The notes: generated from the letters alone by a model not told the origin. A stretch of 64,000 nt of DNA from Strobilurus pachycystidiatus (GCA_019915135.1 JAHLMK010000004.1:310001-374000); one strand, 5' to 3'; positions 47,001-57,395 are shown, counted from the first letter of the stretch. Numbers and translations: made by a program.

Positions 47001-48518
47001 GAAGAGATTCAATCTCTCATTGAGAACGGTGTCTTTGAACTTGTTCCTCGCCCTCATGATCGCAAACCAATAGGTGGACGTTGGGTCTTCAAAGTCAAAC
47101 GAAATGCAGACGGGTCAATCGAGCGTTACAAAGGACGATATGTAGCCAAAGGTTACGATCAACGCTTCGGAAAGGACTTCAATGAGAAATTCTCTCCTAC
47201 TCCGAAGTGGGCCGCCTTACGTGCAGTCTTAGCTCTAGGCGCATTGGAGGACTTGGAGCTCTGGAGTGTCGACATATCATCTGCCTTTCTGAACGGTGAC
47301 CTATCTGAAGAGGTCTACATGGAGCAGCCTGAGGGCTTTCAGGAGAAAGGACGAGACTGGGTCTGGCGTCTATGGAAGAGTCTGTACGGTCTGAAACAAG
47401 CCGGGCGAGAATGGCATAGAAAACTCCACTCTACACTCACAACAAAGATGGGGTTCACTCGAGTCAAATGCGAGCACAGTATTTGGGTGTATCAGTATGG
47501 CACTACGCGCATCATTATCCCAGTCTTTGTCGATGACATGACCATTGCTGCCAAAACTCGCGCCGATGTCGACCATGTTATCAGCGAGCTCCGAAAACAC
47601 TTCAAACTACGCGATCTCGGACCCGTTGCATTCCTGCTAGGTGTTGAAATCAAACGAGACCGGCAGAGCCACAGCCTCACGTTGTCACAGCGTCAGTATG
47701 CTCTCGATGTACTTGCACGTACGGGCATGTCGGACTGCAATCCAGTCTCGACGCCTCTTGATCCCAGCATCAAGCTCACCGCCGACATGTCACCTAAAAC
47801 AGACGCCGAGCGCAAGGAGATGCGTGATGTACCCTACTTGAACACTGTGGGTGCCCTAGCATATCTTGCAATTGCTACTCGCCCAGATCTCGCCTATCCA
47901 ATCAGTGTCCTCTCGCGATTTAGCAAGGATCCCGGTCCTATGCACTGGGCAGCGCTGAAGCGAGTCCTCCGGTACTTGAAAGGAACAGTCGACTACCATA
48001 TCAGATACGCACCCGATCCCAAATGCCCAGATAGCCATCTGTTCACCTCCTACTGCGATGCGGATCACGGCGGAAATCCAGACAATGGACGCTCGACAAG
48101 CGGTTTCATTATCAAGATGGGTACAGGCGCAATCAGCTGGCTGAGCAGACTACAGCCCTTTGTCACGCTCTCAACCACGGAAGCGGAGTACGTCTCAGCA
48201 GTATCTACGGGACAAGAGATCATGTTCCTGCGAAATTTGTTCACCGAGTTTGGGTACTCATTCACCACTCCATCTCCTCTATTCATCGACAACCAATCCG
48301 CCATCTCTGTCGCCAAGAACCCCGAGCATCATGGCCGTGTTAAACACCTGGACCTCCGCTTCTACTGGTTGCGCGAAGCTGTCGAAAACGGATGTATATC
48401 AGTCAACTACATCTGCACGGAAGACATGCCTGCGGATGCACTTACAAAAGGACTCAATCGGGAGAAGTTGCAGCATATGATTGGACTTATTGGTTTAGTA
48501 GATATCTCTAGTCCTTAG
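44052..48518 (+). CDS. Copia gag-pol polyprotein (1,488 aa)
   Basis: One ORF without frameshift. Domains in order: gag with an Ala-rich linker and a CCHC zinc knuckle (CEWCGMSNHTEENC, about residue 246); aspartic protease (WNTDTGASSHM, about 314); integrase zinc-binding part (LLHERFGHIN..CEPCIVGKQ) and catalytic core with D (IHSDLKGP, about 520), D (RCDAGGEY, about 584) and E (NGVAERANRT, about 621); Pro-rich linker; reverse transcriptase (GGRWVFKVKRNADGSIERYK, EVYMEQPEGF, and the FVDD active site at about 1158); RNase H (YCDADHGG, STTEAEYV). All catalytic residues that can be checked by eye are kept. Gag and Pol are fused without a visible recoding site, so their ratio must be set another way (for example splicing or processing). 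Confidence 0.95.
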   Translation: MADSATKRGFDNLNTSNWAAFAPSFDAYMAIHSLSGHFDGTETTPQPVDSAHPTAAERKELREFLRDVKKASGYLWLCIDETQRAHVKDLRSDPKGMWDKLQGIHQQKKPGNRFNAWEHALSIQKEDDEDLTTLVGRVHDAFRAVKDLRTKNDTLDTLDTELQAMTLIRALPAEFDQFTSSLLLLKDLNLDTLVAAFHTEETQRKSRLESSLKAAAAIAAAAAASTPPPAVPCCAHHATDSSQTVCEWCGMSNHTEENCYSKQNARKEAQERVRSRRRGRGKKRDNENKANTTEETASAASIDPTSPASSDWNTDTGASSHMTPHRKWFKIWSPHRVPIRLADDEVIYSDGIGTVVFEPTPEEGEDLEAVEFQDVLSVPKLRNNLLSPFHLTRRKGFRVTIEGSSMKFFQGSTLRFTATVNKNNVGYLNGKTVDSHGTFANTSAVSTRPMDVSLLHERFGHINIQTLARAYKQGLIRGLPKGIDFTAMDPICEPCIVGKQRRHNIPRGPSTPHTQAIARIHSDLKGPLVESVEGKCQYWVTYICDALRYWTVDFLQKKSDTFRSFLRFKAYVENFHGLKIKFLRCDAGGEYISQKFLDYCKDEGIKREHTQPDEPHENGVAERANRTLVEAATAMLKQAKLPPNFWKPAIQAFVHVRNCAPVAPFLDTTPYTGWNKKSPDVSHFRIFGCLAYVCVLGKKRRKRRLPSHTRKCIFVGYPTDARAWRFYDPANQEFFNSTHVIFEERVFPGNHKVLVNPFADLIAKLKWDLPVENNDTEVTPAPASGGVLGPPSLLDQGGEIADDLADADEPQPQSPILPAVNTPPGTPIPLSPLTTPPSSPEPDLPIRPPHLAPHEYAQLPGGLYNPGPGYGRGQRRNPPWNYNGPWDSEAADVTHVNTSYTSAVSNGKPPPNSQSQLTDAQILDGVMFVSDESVLLTVAEGFEYAFQTHTALKSSSHSTEPRSFHESQQRPTEEAAKWFTAAQEEIQSLIENGVFELVPRPHDRKPIGGRWVFKVKRNADGSIERYKGRYVAKGYDQRFGKDFNEKFSPTPKWAALRAVLALGALEDLELWSVDISSAFLNGDLSEEVYMEQPEGFQEKGRDWVWRLWKSLYGLKQAGREWHRKLHSTLTTKMGFTRVKCEHSIWVYQYGTTRIIIPVFVDDMTIAAKTRADVDHVISELRKHFKLRDLGPVAFLLGVEIKRDRQSHSLTLSQRQYALDVLARTGMSDCNPVSTPLDPSIKLTADMSPKTDAERKEMRDVPYLNTVGALAYLAIATRPDLAYPISVLSRFSKDPGPMHWAALKRVLRYLKGTVDYHIRYAPDPKCPDSHLFTSYCDADHGGNPDNGRSTSGFIIKMGTGAISWLSRLQPFVTLSTTEAEYVSAVSTGQEIMFLRNLFTEFGYSFTTPSPLFIDNQSAISVAKNPEHHGRVKHLDLRFYWLREAVENGCISVNYICTEDMPADALTKGLNREKLQHMIGLIGLVDISSP

Positions 48519-48530
48519 ACTTCTTCGGTC

Positions 48531-48539
48531 GAGGGGGAG
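48531..48539 (+). promoter_or_regulatory. Polypurine tract of the copia element
   Basis: GAGGGGGAG immediately upstream of the 3' LTR; the expected plus-strand primer site. Confidence 0.85.
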
Positions 48540-48748
48540 TGTTGTAGTACGACCTTCGTAGTACGGACGAAAGTCCCAATATAGTAACCGTAGGTATATT
48601 ATGCCGGAGCCGACGGTCAGAGTCCTTAGTCTCTTACCGTCGTCTCCAGGTGCGTACATAGTCTCATGTACGCTTACACTACTAATTTAGTCTCTTACCG
48701 TCGTCTCCAGTCCGACGTTCACCCTCCACTGCGTGTTGGCTCGCAACA
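48540..48748 (+). repeat. 3' LTR (209 bp)
   Basis: Same length as the 5' LTR and no difference noticed on reading the two side by side. Confidence 0.93.
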
Positions 48749-48753
48749 CTGCA
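48749..48753 (+). repeat. Target-site duplication, right copy
   Basis: CTGCA after the 3' LTR, followed by ACGGTCGCTCTG, which continues the F-box reading frame (QRSLCTIS in the paralogues). Confidence 0.93.
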
Positions 48754-49729
48754 ACGGTCGCTCTGCACCATCTCGACACTCGACTTATCGTTATTATACA
48801 CTCCCGACTACCTGAATCCGCTTTCTGTCAACACCACGCACTTTGTCCTCGGATGCTTCAACACCGCTACTCGCGGTACAGCGGTCAATCTGCTGACCTC
48901 CATCGCAGCGTCGGGCGACCTCCTGCCGAGCATGACACACTTCACGTTGGAATTTGCCCACACGTTTGGCAACCTACTCTGGTGTCTCCCGTTGCAGGAA
49001 GGCATCATGAGGCTCATCAAGTCTCGGTGGGACGCTAGCTCGGGATTGGGCCTGCAGCGCGTCGAAATCGAGTGCGGAACCCAGACGTGGTGCGACGAAG
49101 AGTTTGGTGGGCTGAATTTGAGCACCTTTGCCGTTGACGAGGGCGATGTGTTCCTTGAGCGTCTACGGCTATTCAAGGACGGCGGCCTGGATATTCGTGT
49201 GTACGGAACATGTGAGTGCTTTACAACGTTGTCTTGCTTATATTATGCGCAGCTTCCTTATTCCCATCCAGACAGAGATACCGACGTACGCTACTTGTAG
49301 AACAGAACACATTCATCATTGGTTAATGGCATGTCATTCCCTCACAAACCCTGCAGACCCTTTTGTTCGAACTTATGCAGACATTTGCTCCTTTGAGCCT
49401 GTACAAGAGACATTAACTACTAACATCCTGCGTACGGAAATTCGGACGACCGTAAGTACCTGACACGGTATAGACATTCTTCGAACCTACGTTGTGTACG
49501 TCAATATAGATCGTGCTCCCACCCTTCAACTTGGTGATTGAAGCTATGGGTGGTCAAGTTGAAAGATACTGTACAGTAAATGTAGTGCTCTTGATACTTA
49601 CATAGGATTGGTCCGATTTAATTGGTCCGAGTATGAATCATTGAGTGTCATGAACATATGACCCGGGGCCGGGTGTCGCTCTACATCGTCCCACCACAGC
49701 TCCTTGTCTTCTTGTTCGATCCTGTGCCC

Positions 49730-51534
49730 ATGTGCCGTCGTGAGTGCAATCTAGCTCTAGTCGGAACTTGGGATCTCACTGTCCGACGCAAAGGCCTGCC
49801 TCGGTCATATGCCTGCAAGTATTGCGGGCTACGCCCACCCTCGGTGCAGTATAGGAAGATAGACATCCCATCTCCTTATCAGTCCTACTTTGGAACCACC
49901 CTCTTACACGAGAGCTCGCAAGCTCATCTGAAGGACGAAGTTCAGGACTACTTGAATGGCATCGACAGGGAGTTAGAGGATTTTGATGGACACATTGCTG
50001 TCATGGAGCAGGCTATCGTCGCGTTAAGGGAAGGCCGGCGCGCCGCCCAGTTCTTTCGCAATGCCCATGCAGCTATCCTACCCCCCGAAGCCCCCACTCT
50101 GCAGGTCTCGATGCATCTTGGCAGATTGACTATCAACTCCCTCCCCACGGAGATTCTTACCACCATATTCATCGACACGTTTCGGAAGCCCTACAATGTC
50201 TATGACTTCCGCCAGGGCCCGTGGCTTCTCGCACGAGTCTGCGCGCACTGGAGATCCATCACGCACTCAACGCCGTCGTTATGGACCAACTTCGCGTTTG
50301 GGCATACGAGGAGAAATCGAGGAATATTCCCAAGTGCGGAGTTGCAAGAGGCAATCATGCGAAAGGCTCTCTCTTATGCAGGACACACTGCTCCATTAGA
50401 TATAGACTACGGCCGTCAATATGTGAACGGCTCATTCGTGGCGTCTTCCCCTTGCGCCCAGCTGGTAGACGATCAGTCGTCCCGCTGGCGTAGCGTCGCC
50501 TTCACCGACCCGCCCACGTCGGTCCCTAGTGCTCTTCCATCACTGAAGAGTCTGGATCTACGGTCTGGCTACGATGTGGCATTACACCAGACGTTGTCCT
50601 TATTCAAGGATGCTCCCTCGTTGAGACGTCTGTCTATCTCTCACTGTCTCTCGACGGTGGATACTTTCGATTTTCAATCTTTTCCTTGGAACCAGCTCTC
50701 ACATCTGACGATCGCGACGGCGTCTATCTCGTTCTTCTTATCTCTCCTCCCCCATCTCAAGAGCATCGTTACGCTCACCGTCAGCTACGATGATTGGGAA
50801 ACCAATGCTGATGACGCTATCGTTGTGACCCTTCCGCTGCTGCAAACCTTGAATCTCCCGTCGGCTAAGCTCCTTCGACACCTCGTCCTTCCATCTCTCC
50901 GCTCACTGAAACTGAAGAAGGACACCAATCCTCAGTACCCGGGACCGCCTGCTCCAGAGGCACCACTCGACAAAGTGTTGGCATTCATGCAACAGTCGCT
51001 CTGTACCATCTCGACCCTCGACCTATCGCTCTTCTACACTCCCGATTTTATATATCCGCTTTCCGTCAACGCGACGCACCTTACCCTTCGATGCTCCAAC
51101 ATCGCTACTCGCGAGACGGCAGTCAACCTCTTGACGTCCATGGCAGCGTCGAGCGAACTCATGCCGAACGTGACACACTTCACGTTGAAATTTGCCCACA
51201 CGTTTGGCATCCTGCTCTGGTGCCTGCCTTTGCAGGAAGGCATCGTGAGGCTCATCAAGTCTCGGTGGAACGCGAGCTCTGGAATGGGTTTAGAGCGCGT
51301 CCAAATCAAGTGTGGCAACCAAACGTCGTACGACGACTTTGGAGCACTGAAATCCAGCGGGTTCAACGTTGCTGAGAGCGATGTATTCCTCGAACGTCTA
51401 CGGATATTCAAGGAAGGCGGCCTGGACATTTCTGTGTCAGGAAATTGTGAGTACTTCCTCAGCCTGTCCTTAGTAATTGCGGCTTTCTCATTTTCTCTGA
51501 CTCAGATAAAGATGTTGATGTACGCTACCTGTAG
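49730..51534 (+). CDS. F-box protein, paralogue H
   Basis: Exons 49730-49739 (10 nt), 49794-51446, 51506-51534 (29 nt) give 563 aa. The start reads MCRRLPRSYACKYCGLRPPS, then VQYRKIDIPSPYQSYFGTTL and a coiled-coil-like region. The F-box is LTINSLPTEILTTIFIDTF with GPWLLARVCAHWRSITHSTP. The tail is DVFLERLRIFKEGGLDISV plus YKDVDVRYL. It is the neighbour and close relative of G in tandem (430 bp after G ends), which suggests that the two arose by tandem duplication. Its intact state makes it the best reference for the family. Confidence 0.82.
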
Positions 51535-51795
51535 GAAAGAATGTATCACCACTAGTATCTCAGCCATGTAGAACAATGTATCAGTACATTGCTCCGGTCC
51601 AGCCTCTCTGTGGCGACTGTTACTACTTGGAGACCTTTGAACAGTTCAATCCTCGCCACCCACTCAACGCATCCATAATTCTGTGCATAGTGGTTTTATG
51701 TCAGTAAGTGAAACAAAAAAAAGGTAGATAAATAAGCCTGATATACAATGGACCCATCATACACGGCACCCCCATCTACAGTGGAACGGCGCAAC

Positions 51796-53484
51796 CTACA
51801 CATGCCCCTTGCTCTGCAACGGCACCCCCTCGACATGCCTCTCCACCACCGTCGCCACCGTCTCTCCATCGACCGGAATGTAATTCTCCTGGAACCCCTC
51901 CGGATATTCCACACTCGGCTCATCCGGGTGCGTGTACCACTCCTTGTCCCATATCGCATAATGCGCATGCCCCAAGGCGCGAGAAGTCCAGTGGTAGTCA
52001 TGCGCGAAGCCACCGGGGTAGAATATCTCAATCACCGCCCTCTGTCCGGTCGTAGTACGTTTGGAGGTGGGCCCGACCTCGGTAGAGGTGGTGGAAGGCG
52101 GCATCCAAAGCAGGTGCGAGAGGCCGTTCCCGTGCACGCCCAACATCACGCTAGTCCGCGCAGCCTGGGCAATCTGAGCATCCTTGGACATGGTCTCGGC
52201 AGCCATGACGGTGAGCTCCCACCGCTTCTTCCCTATCCCATCTTCGAACGCCTTGTTCTTCCTCGCCACGAGAGCTTCTAGTGCGCCGACGAGCGATGTG
52301 TGACTCGCATCTGTGAGCTTCCGCCTCGAGACGCCCTGTCGCGAGACGTATGTGATCACAACCGTCTCTTCCACCGGGGACAGTGGCACACCAGCAAAGC
52401 CCAAGATACTCCCTCTAACGCTCTCCCACCAATTCCCACCCACCAATTTATCCAAGCCCATGTAGTTGTGCGCCTCAGCAGCGATGCGCTGCGTCTGGCT
52501 TCCGCATATCACACCGCGATGGCTCGCGCTTCGATCTGTGAGAAGCACCAGGGGGAATTTGAACACCTTCTCGTTCGCGGCCTGGGAGTGGATGACACGA
52601 TCGCCCCAGTCCTCCTCGACCTCGACGGTCACAGCAGGGAAGGCGGCGCGCATGAAGTAAGCGTTGAAGCCGGGATTGTCGCGCCAGCCGTCGGCATTCG
52701 AGCGCGCGTAGATGACGCGGTCTATCGCAGGTGTTTGGGAGGAAGAAACGTGCTTGGCAGACGCCGGGTCGAACGCGCCCCACCAGAAGGCAGCGATACC
52801 GAAGTAGAGCTCTGCAACGAGGTGATAGTAATGCCGGAGGAATTGAGAAGGTTCGTTTACGAGGACCTGCAAGCACGTCAAGATGAGTTCTTGCACGACG
52901 GAAGACGCAACACGCACCGTATTGCCTTCGACGACTCTGACACGTCCTCCCCACCGCTCTTCCGCCTGCTTCGGCGTAATCCACTGCAAGTCCTTCTCCC
53001 TCGGTTCCCGCAACGCGATATTCTCCGGCGTATTCTCCGCCGCCAGCCCTGTGCTCGTCATCATCCGTCTCTCCGGCCATATATTGCCTCCTTCTCCCTC
53101 TTCCGACACAATGAAGAGCGTCCCACCGCTCATGTACAAATTCTTGAAGAGCGTCCAGCCCGGTGCGTGGTGGATGAGTTCCGTCTTGGATAATAGCGGC
53201 TGCTGGTCGGATGGCGTGTGGTTGGGAGCAAATGGCGTCTCTTTAGCAGATGCGGTAATGGTGACAGTTTTCGTTTTAATCCCGACGTCGGGTGGGGCGT
53301 CCCATCCCGCGGCAGGAACGACCGCGGCCTCGTAATCTCGGTCCGCGTCCCAGCCCGAGTGCGTATTGATGATTATGGACCCGCTTGACGACGACGAAGG
53401 GAACATGATCGAGAGGATGTGCATCAGCGAAGCGCCGAGCAGGAGCAGCAGCGTATCCCGCCGGGTCAGCGAGGCGCGGAACAT
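51796..53484 (-). CDS. Family 61 glycosyltransferase, type II membrane protein
   Basis: Single exon, 562 aa. A short cytoplasmic N-terminus with basic residues (MFRASLTRRD) and one hydrophobic segment (TLLLLLGASLMHILSIMF) predict a Golgi/ER type II anchor. The luminal part shows the GT61 (DUF563) pattern: VVQELILTCLQVLVNEPSQF, HYYHLVAELYFGIAAFWWG, VVITYVSRQGVSRRKL and, most diagnostic, SVMLGVHGNGLSHLLWMPP, then AVIEIFYPGGFAHDYHW. GT61 enzymes transfer xylose, GlcNAc or related sugars to glycans; the acceptor cannot be told. It has no introns, unlike most neighbours. Confidence 0.82.
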   Translation of the reverse strand: MFRASLTRRDTLLLLLGASLMHILSIMFPSSSSSGSIIINTHSGWDADRDYEAAVVPAAGWDAPPDVGIKTKTVTITASAKETPFAPNHTPSDQQPLLSKTELIHHAPGWTLFKNLYMSGGTLFIVSEEGEGGNIWPERRMMTSTGLAAENTPENIALREPREKDLQWITPKQAEERWGGRVRVVEGNTVRVASSVVQELILTCLQVLVNEPSQFLRHYYHLVAELYFGIAAFWWGAFDPASAKHVSSSQTPAIDRVIYARSNADGWRDNPGFNAYFMRAAFPAVTVEVEEDWGDRVIHSQAANEKVFKFPLVLLTDRSASHRGVICGSQTQRIAAEAHNYMGLDKLVGGNWWESVRGSILGFAGVPLSPVEETVVITYVSRQGVSRRKLTDASHTSLVGALEALVARKNKAFEDGIGKKRWELTVMAAETMSKDAQIAQAARTSVMLGVHGNGLSHLLWMPPSTTSTEVGPTSKRTTTGQRAVIEIFYPGGFAHDYHWTSRALGHAHYAIWDKEWYTHPDEPSVEYPEGFQENYIPVDGETVATVVERHVEGVPLQSKGHV

Positions 53485-54925
53485 TTTCGTTTATGTAGTC
53501 GGCTGTTGGTGATTGGGTATGCTGTCTTGTCCTGTCCTGGTCCTCGGATAGTTCGTGTGTGTACGTGTGTGAAGACAGCAGTGGTAGTAATGAATGTCGG
53601 GCACTGGCGATAGACTGAATAGATGCTATAAAAAGTAAAATCGTTCGCTTACCCTTTAATGGTAAGGTAGTGATCTGGGGCCAAAGAGTGTGATACCAAT
53701 GAGGCTAAAACTAGTGGGTTTCCGCCGCCGACCCGAAGAACGCTGTAAGACGCAGCGAAGAAAAAAATGGAGGTGGAGGGAGAGGGAGAGAAGGCTTGAC
53801 AGATGTGTATCAAAGCGACCCTATTTATTGTTTGCGGAGCTCCAAGACTGCAAGAACGACGACGAAAATTCCTCCTGATCTGAGACCGTAGCGCGGTAGT
53901 GGTGGTGGCAGCAAGAAGCCGAGCAGCAAGCCAGACTGAAAGCCTTGACGTTATGAACACCTGTCGTGCTTACCTTTGGGCATCTGAATCCATCCCACGT
54001 CGGGGATAAGTCGCCTCGCGCTGATACAGGCACCGATGGATCCTTTATCCGTGTTTCGCGTCGGCACTCGGGCCAATCTCAGACAGTGGTTTCTGCGCTT
54101 GGGAAAATGTAAGAAAACCGACGCTAATCATTGACCAAGTGACGTTTTTGCTTATGTTGTGAATGGTGGGAGGAGAAGACGCGGTTGAGCTGCGGCTGAC
54201 ACTGTTGGGCTGATTTCGTGCCGTGCCACGTGGCGTAGTGTTCCGATTAGATAAAGTGGCGTGTGGCGTATGACTTACAGTATGTTCCTTTTGAGCACTG
54301 ACTCTAGGCTGTGAGCGTTGCACGCTCGCTTGAGCGGCTGTGCTTCTCTCAGCTCAACGTGAGTCCTGACATATCAGAGAAAAGGTTGCACACTCGTACT
54401 TACTTGGACATGCTGCCCAACATCTCAGCGAGTCAACGCCGCCTCGAAGTTGCTCTATGTGTTGCAATCATGTCGGTGACCAATCTTTGCCGTGACTTGT
54501 AGACTTCCTCGGCCCAAATCTCCCAGTACTTATCAGTGTCAATGTTATCGCGACGAGATGACAGCAACGCCAGTCAGCAGGCAAAAAGATGAGCTGGTTG
54601 GTTCTCCATCTTCCCTTGTTACTTTCTTGGCGACAGAGCTCACCGCCTCGGACGGTTCTACGGTGATCCACCCATCTATTGCTGATCATGTTTGCGGAGA
54701 TCCTTGTACAATACCTTGGGCACGGAGACTCCCAAAGTGGATTCGCGCCAGCGTTTGCGCTATATAAGGGTAACTGCGGGCGGGGTCTCGTCCCCATATC
54801 ACCTCTCACATTTATCTCTCCGAGTACTTGCAATCTTTGCCTCCACCGAACGATTCCATATGTGAGTTGCACTGATCATACACACTACCATGCACGTAGC
54901 CGTTACTGAACGGTCCTCAAGAACC
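53485..54925. other. 1.4-kb intergenic region
   Basis: Promoter of the GT61 gene on the left (purine-rich tract at about 53757-53795) and of the LRR-like gene on the right. No supported gene; small frames at 53649-53960 and 54311-54502 lack family or splice evidence. Confidence 0.4.
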
Positions 54926-56406
54926 ATGACCGCACCACTCCTGGGAAATGCAACATTTATGCCCGTCGAAATCTCACAGCCTGAGCATGATTTTCAGGAA
55001 ATTGACGAGGTCTGTGTCGAGTGAATGTCATTCTGATATTCACACTGACGGCAGCTCGTTTTCAGCAAGAGGACTCGGAGGTCGAGAGATTTACAGATCC
55101 CCTCTTTGTATTTTGTGGCGTGGAAGACTCATCGCCCCGATCTATAGAGAGCACCATTGAACTTGTAGAAGAGAATCCCTTGATGGCTTCTCGGTTAGCA
55201 GAGTTGAAGCTGTGCCTCTTTCCTGTAGAGGCTGACTCCAAGTGTGTCTTGGAAAACGCTGAACTTTCCGAGTTGCTTCGCGCCCTTACCGGAGCACAAT
55301 CTATCGGCCTCATTGGAATGAAATACGGCGCTCAATTCATCCATCTTCCGCCTTTCTTTCTTTCTGCGATGTCCACAAGCACCAAGCTGTCTACGCTGCA
55401 GATCGTCTCTTGCAAGATGCCCCTCTCAGCACTCCTGCAACTTCTTCATTCTGTCGGGAATGTCCTCGAGAATCTCGATATCTCAGAGCTCGAGCTTACT
55501 GAGCTCAAGGATATGGACCTGGTGTATGGCGACGACTGCAGCCAAGCGGAGAATTTCGAGCCGGGCTCGCAGTTCTACGAAGAGCTGGGCATCAGCCAAC
55601 CGACCACATCCTCCTACCTCAATCTCATACATCTCTATGTCTGCATTACCACACCAAGTGACCGGGTGGTTTGCAAACTGTTTGCAGCCTCGGAGGCTGT
55701 TTCGCCACTCAACACCGTGCAGACGTTCGAGATAGATTGCGGTAACATGCGAGTCATCGTGGACTCCGAGGTGGCTGGTTGCATAGAGTCCATGCTCGTA
55801 CAGACACGCCTTGGCATTCAGACGTTCGCAATGAACAGACAAGGATATGATAGAGATAACAAGCAGACCGGGATGTGCCCCATAACACCGGCGGCCGCTA
55901 TGAGCTTGCATGGCGTCCCGATCCTCGAGTTCTCCGTCTTCGTTCATGCTCCCACCCCACATTTTCACAGTGCTTTATTCATGAAGTGGATCTCCGGAAT
56001 CCTCGACTCCACCCCAGCGATATCTGCGCCGAAGAAGGTTGTGATAAATGTTGTGTTCTGGTTCAAAGACGGCGAGGTACCGGCAACGCTCCAAGACGCG
56101 GCGGAGGCACTCGAAGAGGAAGATAGAGAAGCTTGGCAGAGACTTGACCTCGCACTCTCACGACAAGAGTTGGGGTTGGAATCAGTTGTTGTGCACTTGG
56201 AAAGGGGTATGGGACCGCTAGGAGGAGACATGGAGCGTTATTGGCATGATTATAGCGGTCCATATGAAGATGGAGGACTTGACTCGGAAGAAATGCGTCC
56301 GTTCAATCAAGAGGAGGAGACAGCCCTGGAGCAGTTGCTCAAGTTGGCTGGCTTGCCCCGTACATACTCCGGCCTAGCCAAAGGGCAACAGAAAGATCTG
56401 GTGTAG
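54926..56406 (+). CDS. Leucine-rich-repeat-like protein, possible F-box relative lacking an F-box
   Basis: Two exons (54926-55009, 55066-56406) give 474 aa starting MTAPLLGNATFMPVEISQPE. This start was preferred over the ATG at 55021 because the 56-bp GT-AG intron joins FQEIDE to QEDSEVERF in frame. The body shows irregular leucine-rich repeats (ASRLAELKLCLFPVEAD, LSTLQIVSCKMPLSALLQLL, VLENLDISELELTELK, SLHGVPILEFSVFVHAP) like the substrate-binding part of agaricomycete F-box proteins, yet no F-box is recognisable. It does not share the terminal YKDIDVRYL motif, so it is not part of the eight-member family. Function unknown. Confidence 0.62.
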
Positions 56407-57395
56407 CAATGACTATGAGTAGTGGTACACGATTGGACAGCTGGACCTCACAATAAAACTTGGAGAGCTTGAACAAATCAAGGATATTTTGGAACCTCCC
56501 CGTGACACTGCACGTCCAGTCAATTGAATATCACGATTTTCCAGTGTACACGGGCCTAAGATGTCATGAACGCACCGCTCTTAAGCGCGTGACTTAGAGA
56601 AGTTGAACGGCCAGGACAGCATAGAAAAGACCCTGCTGTTGCAAGGATTCGGAAGGAGCCATGCACGACGAAGCGTTGCTCTCAGACGGCTTTGAAGTTT
56701 GATCTGAGAGATAAGAAGCATGTTTGCCGCCGTTGAAACGTTGATGGGAAAAGCCTAGATCTCGAGGCGGCGTGGGAAGAACATCTCTTCCTTTCACGCC
56801 CTCGTCATTTTTCCGCATCGATGGAAAGGAAACAGGACAAGCGGTAAACGTAGCAAACGAGATTCATCTCCGCCGTCAACAAGAGAGGGAGATGCCGCCG
56901 TGCATCGCTCACGGACAGTCACGATCGCGTCCAATTTCCTACATTGTTGTTGGCCGTCAAGATGATTTGGCTCTCGCGTTCTCCCCCAAACGCGTCGTAG
57001 CAGCTTCTCTTCCGTACTGCGTGGGACACACTCGCATGGATGCTGCTTATGGTAGACGTTGATCGGGCATTTTTCGAAGTGGGGCAGTTAACGAAGATGC
57101 TCCATTTCTCTACGATGGATGCTAGTAGTCGCGCCGCCTGTCCATACTTATATTCACCGAATCCCCTACTGTGCGTACCTTTCTCTCTACCATCATGCCT
57201 TCCAAATTAAGCTATCAATAGGGTCTTCCATTGTTCGACCTCATGATTTTCAGGGTGGACTGGCCATTTCTCAAAATGAACTTGCTCGCCACAACAGAGC
57301 ATAACATTGGACAATAGGCCCGTGGTCGCCGATGCTCTTAAAAGCTCTCATCTCTCGAGTGTGCCTGCCAACCACCAGCACCAGCTCTCTTTCCG
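56407..57395. other. 1-kb intergenic region, promoter of the kinase gene
   Basis: No gene recognised. Frames at 56594-56818 (-) and 56772-57062 (+) overlap each other and lack support. Confidence 0.4.

Larger units (their letters stand above)
43677..48748 (+). mobile_element. Complete Ty1/copia LTR retrotransposon, 5,072 bp
   Basis: Two 209-bp LTRs that look identical by eye, 5-bp target duplication (CTGCA), TG...CA termini (TGTTG/CAACA), a primer-binding site directly after the 5' LTR, a single uninterrupted gag-pol ORF (44052-48518) and a purine tract directly before the 3' LTR. Integrase before reverse transcriptase defines the copia order. Everything needed for mobility appears present, so this is a young, possibly active insertion. 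It sits in the same transcriptional orientation as the host F-box gene G. Confidence 0.95.
42431..49300 (+). pseudogene. F-box protein, paralogue G, interrupted by a copia retrotransposon
   Basis: Exons 42431-42440 (10 nt), 42491-43676 continuing at 48754-49211, and 49272-49300 (29 nt). If the element and one target-site copy are ignored, the two halves are exactly in frame and would encode a 560-residue family member with no stops. Left half: MARRKSVCNYCGLRPP, LPSPYQSYFGTTLLHDCSQ, TINSLPTEILSAIFHDTF, GPWLLGKVCTRWRSITHSTP. Right half: LCTISTLDLSLLYTPDYLN, GDVFLERLRLFKDGGLDIRV and the last-exon YRDTDVRYL. As it stands, translation would run into the LTR and stop after FLHVVVRPS (about 43698), losing the C-terminal third. 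Confidence 0.85.

Noticed and set aside
55021..55065. Start of the LRR-like protein at the ATG at 55021
   Set aside because: A well-formed 56-bp intron covers this ATG and joins an upstream exon in frame.
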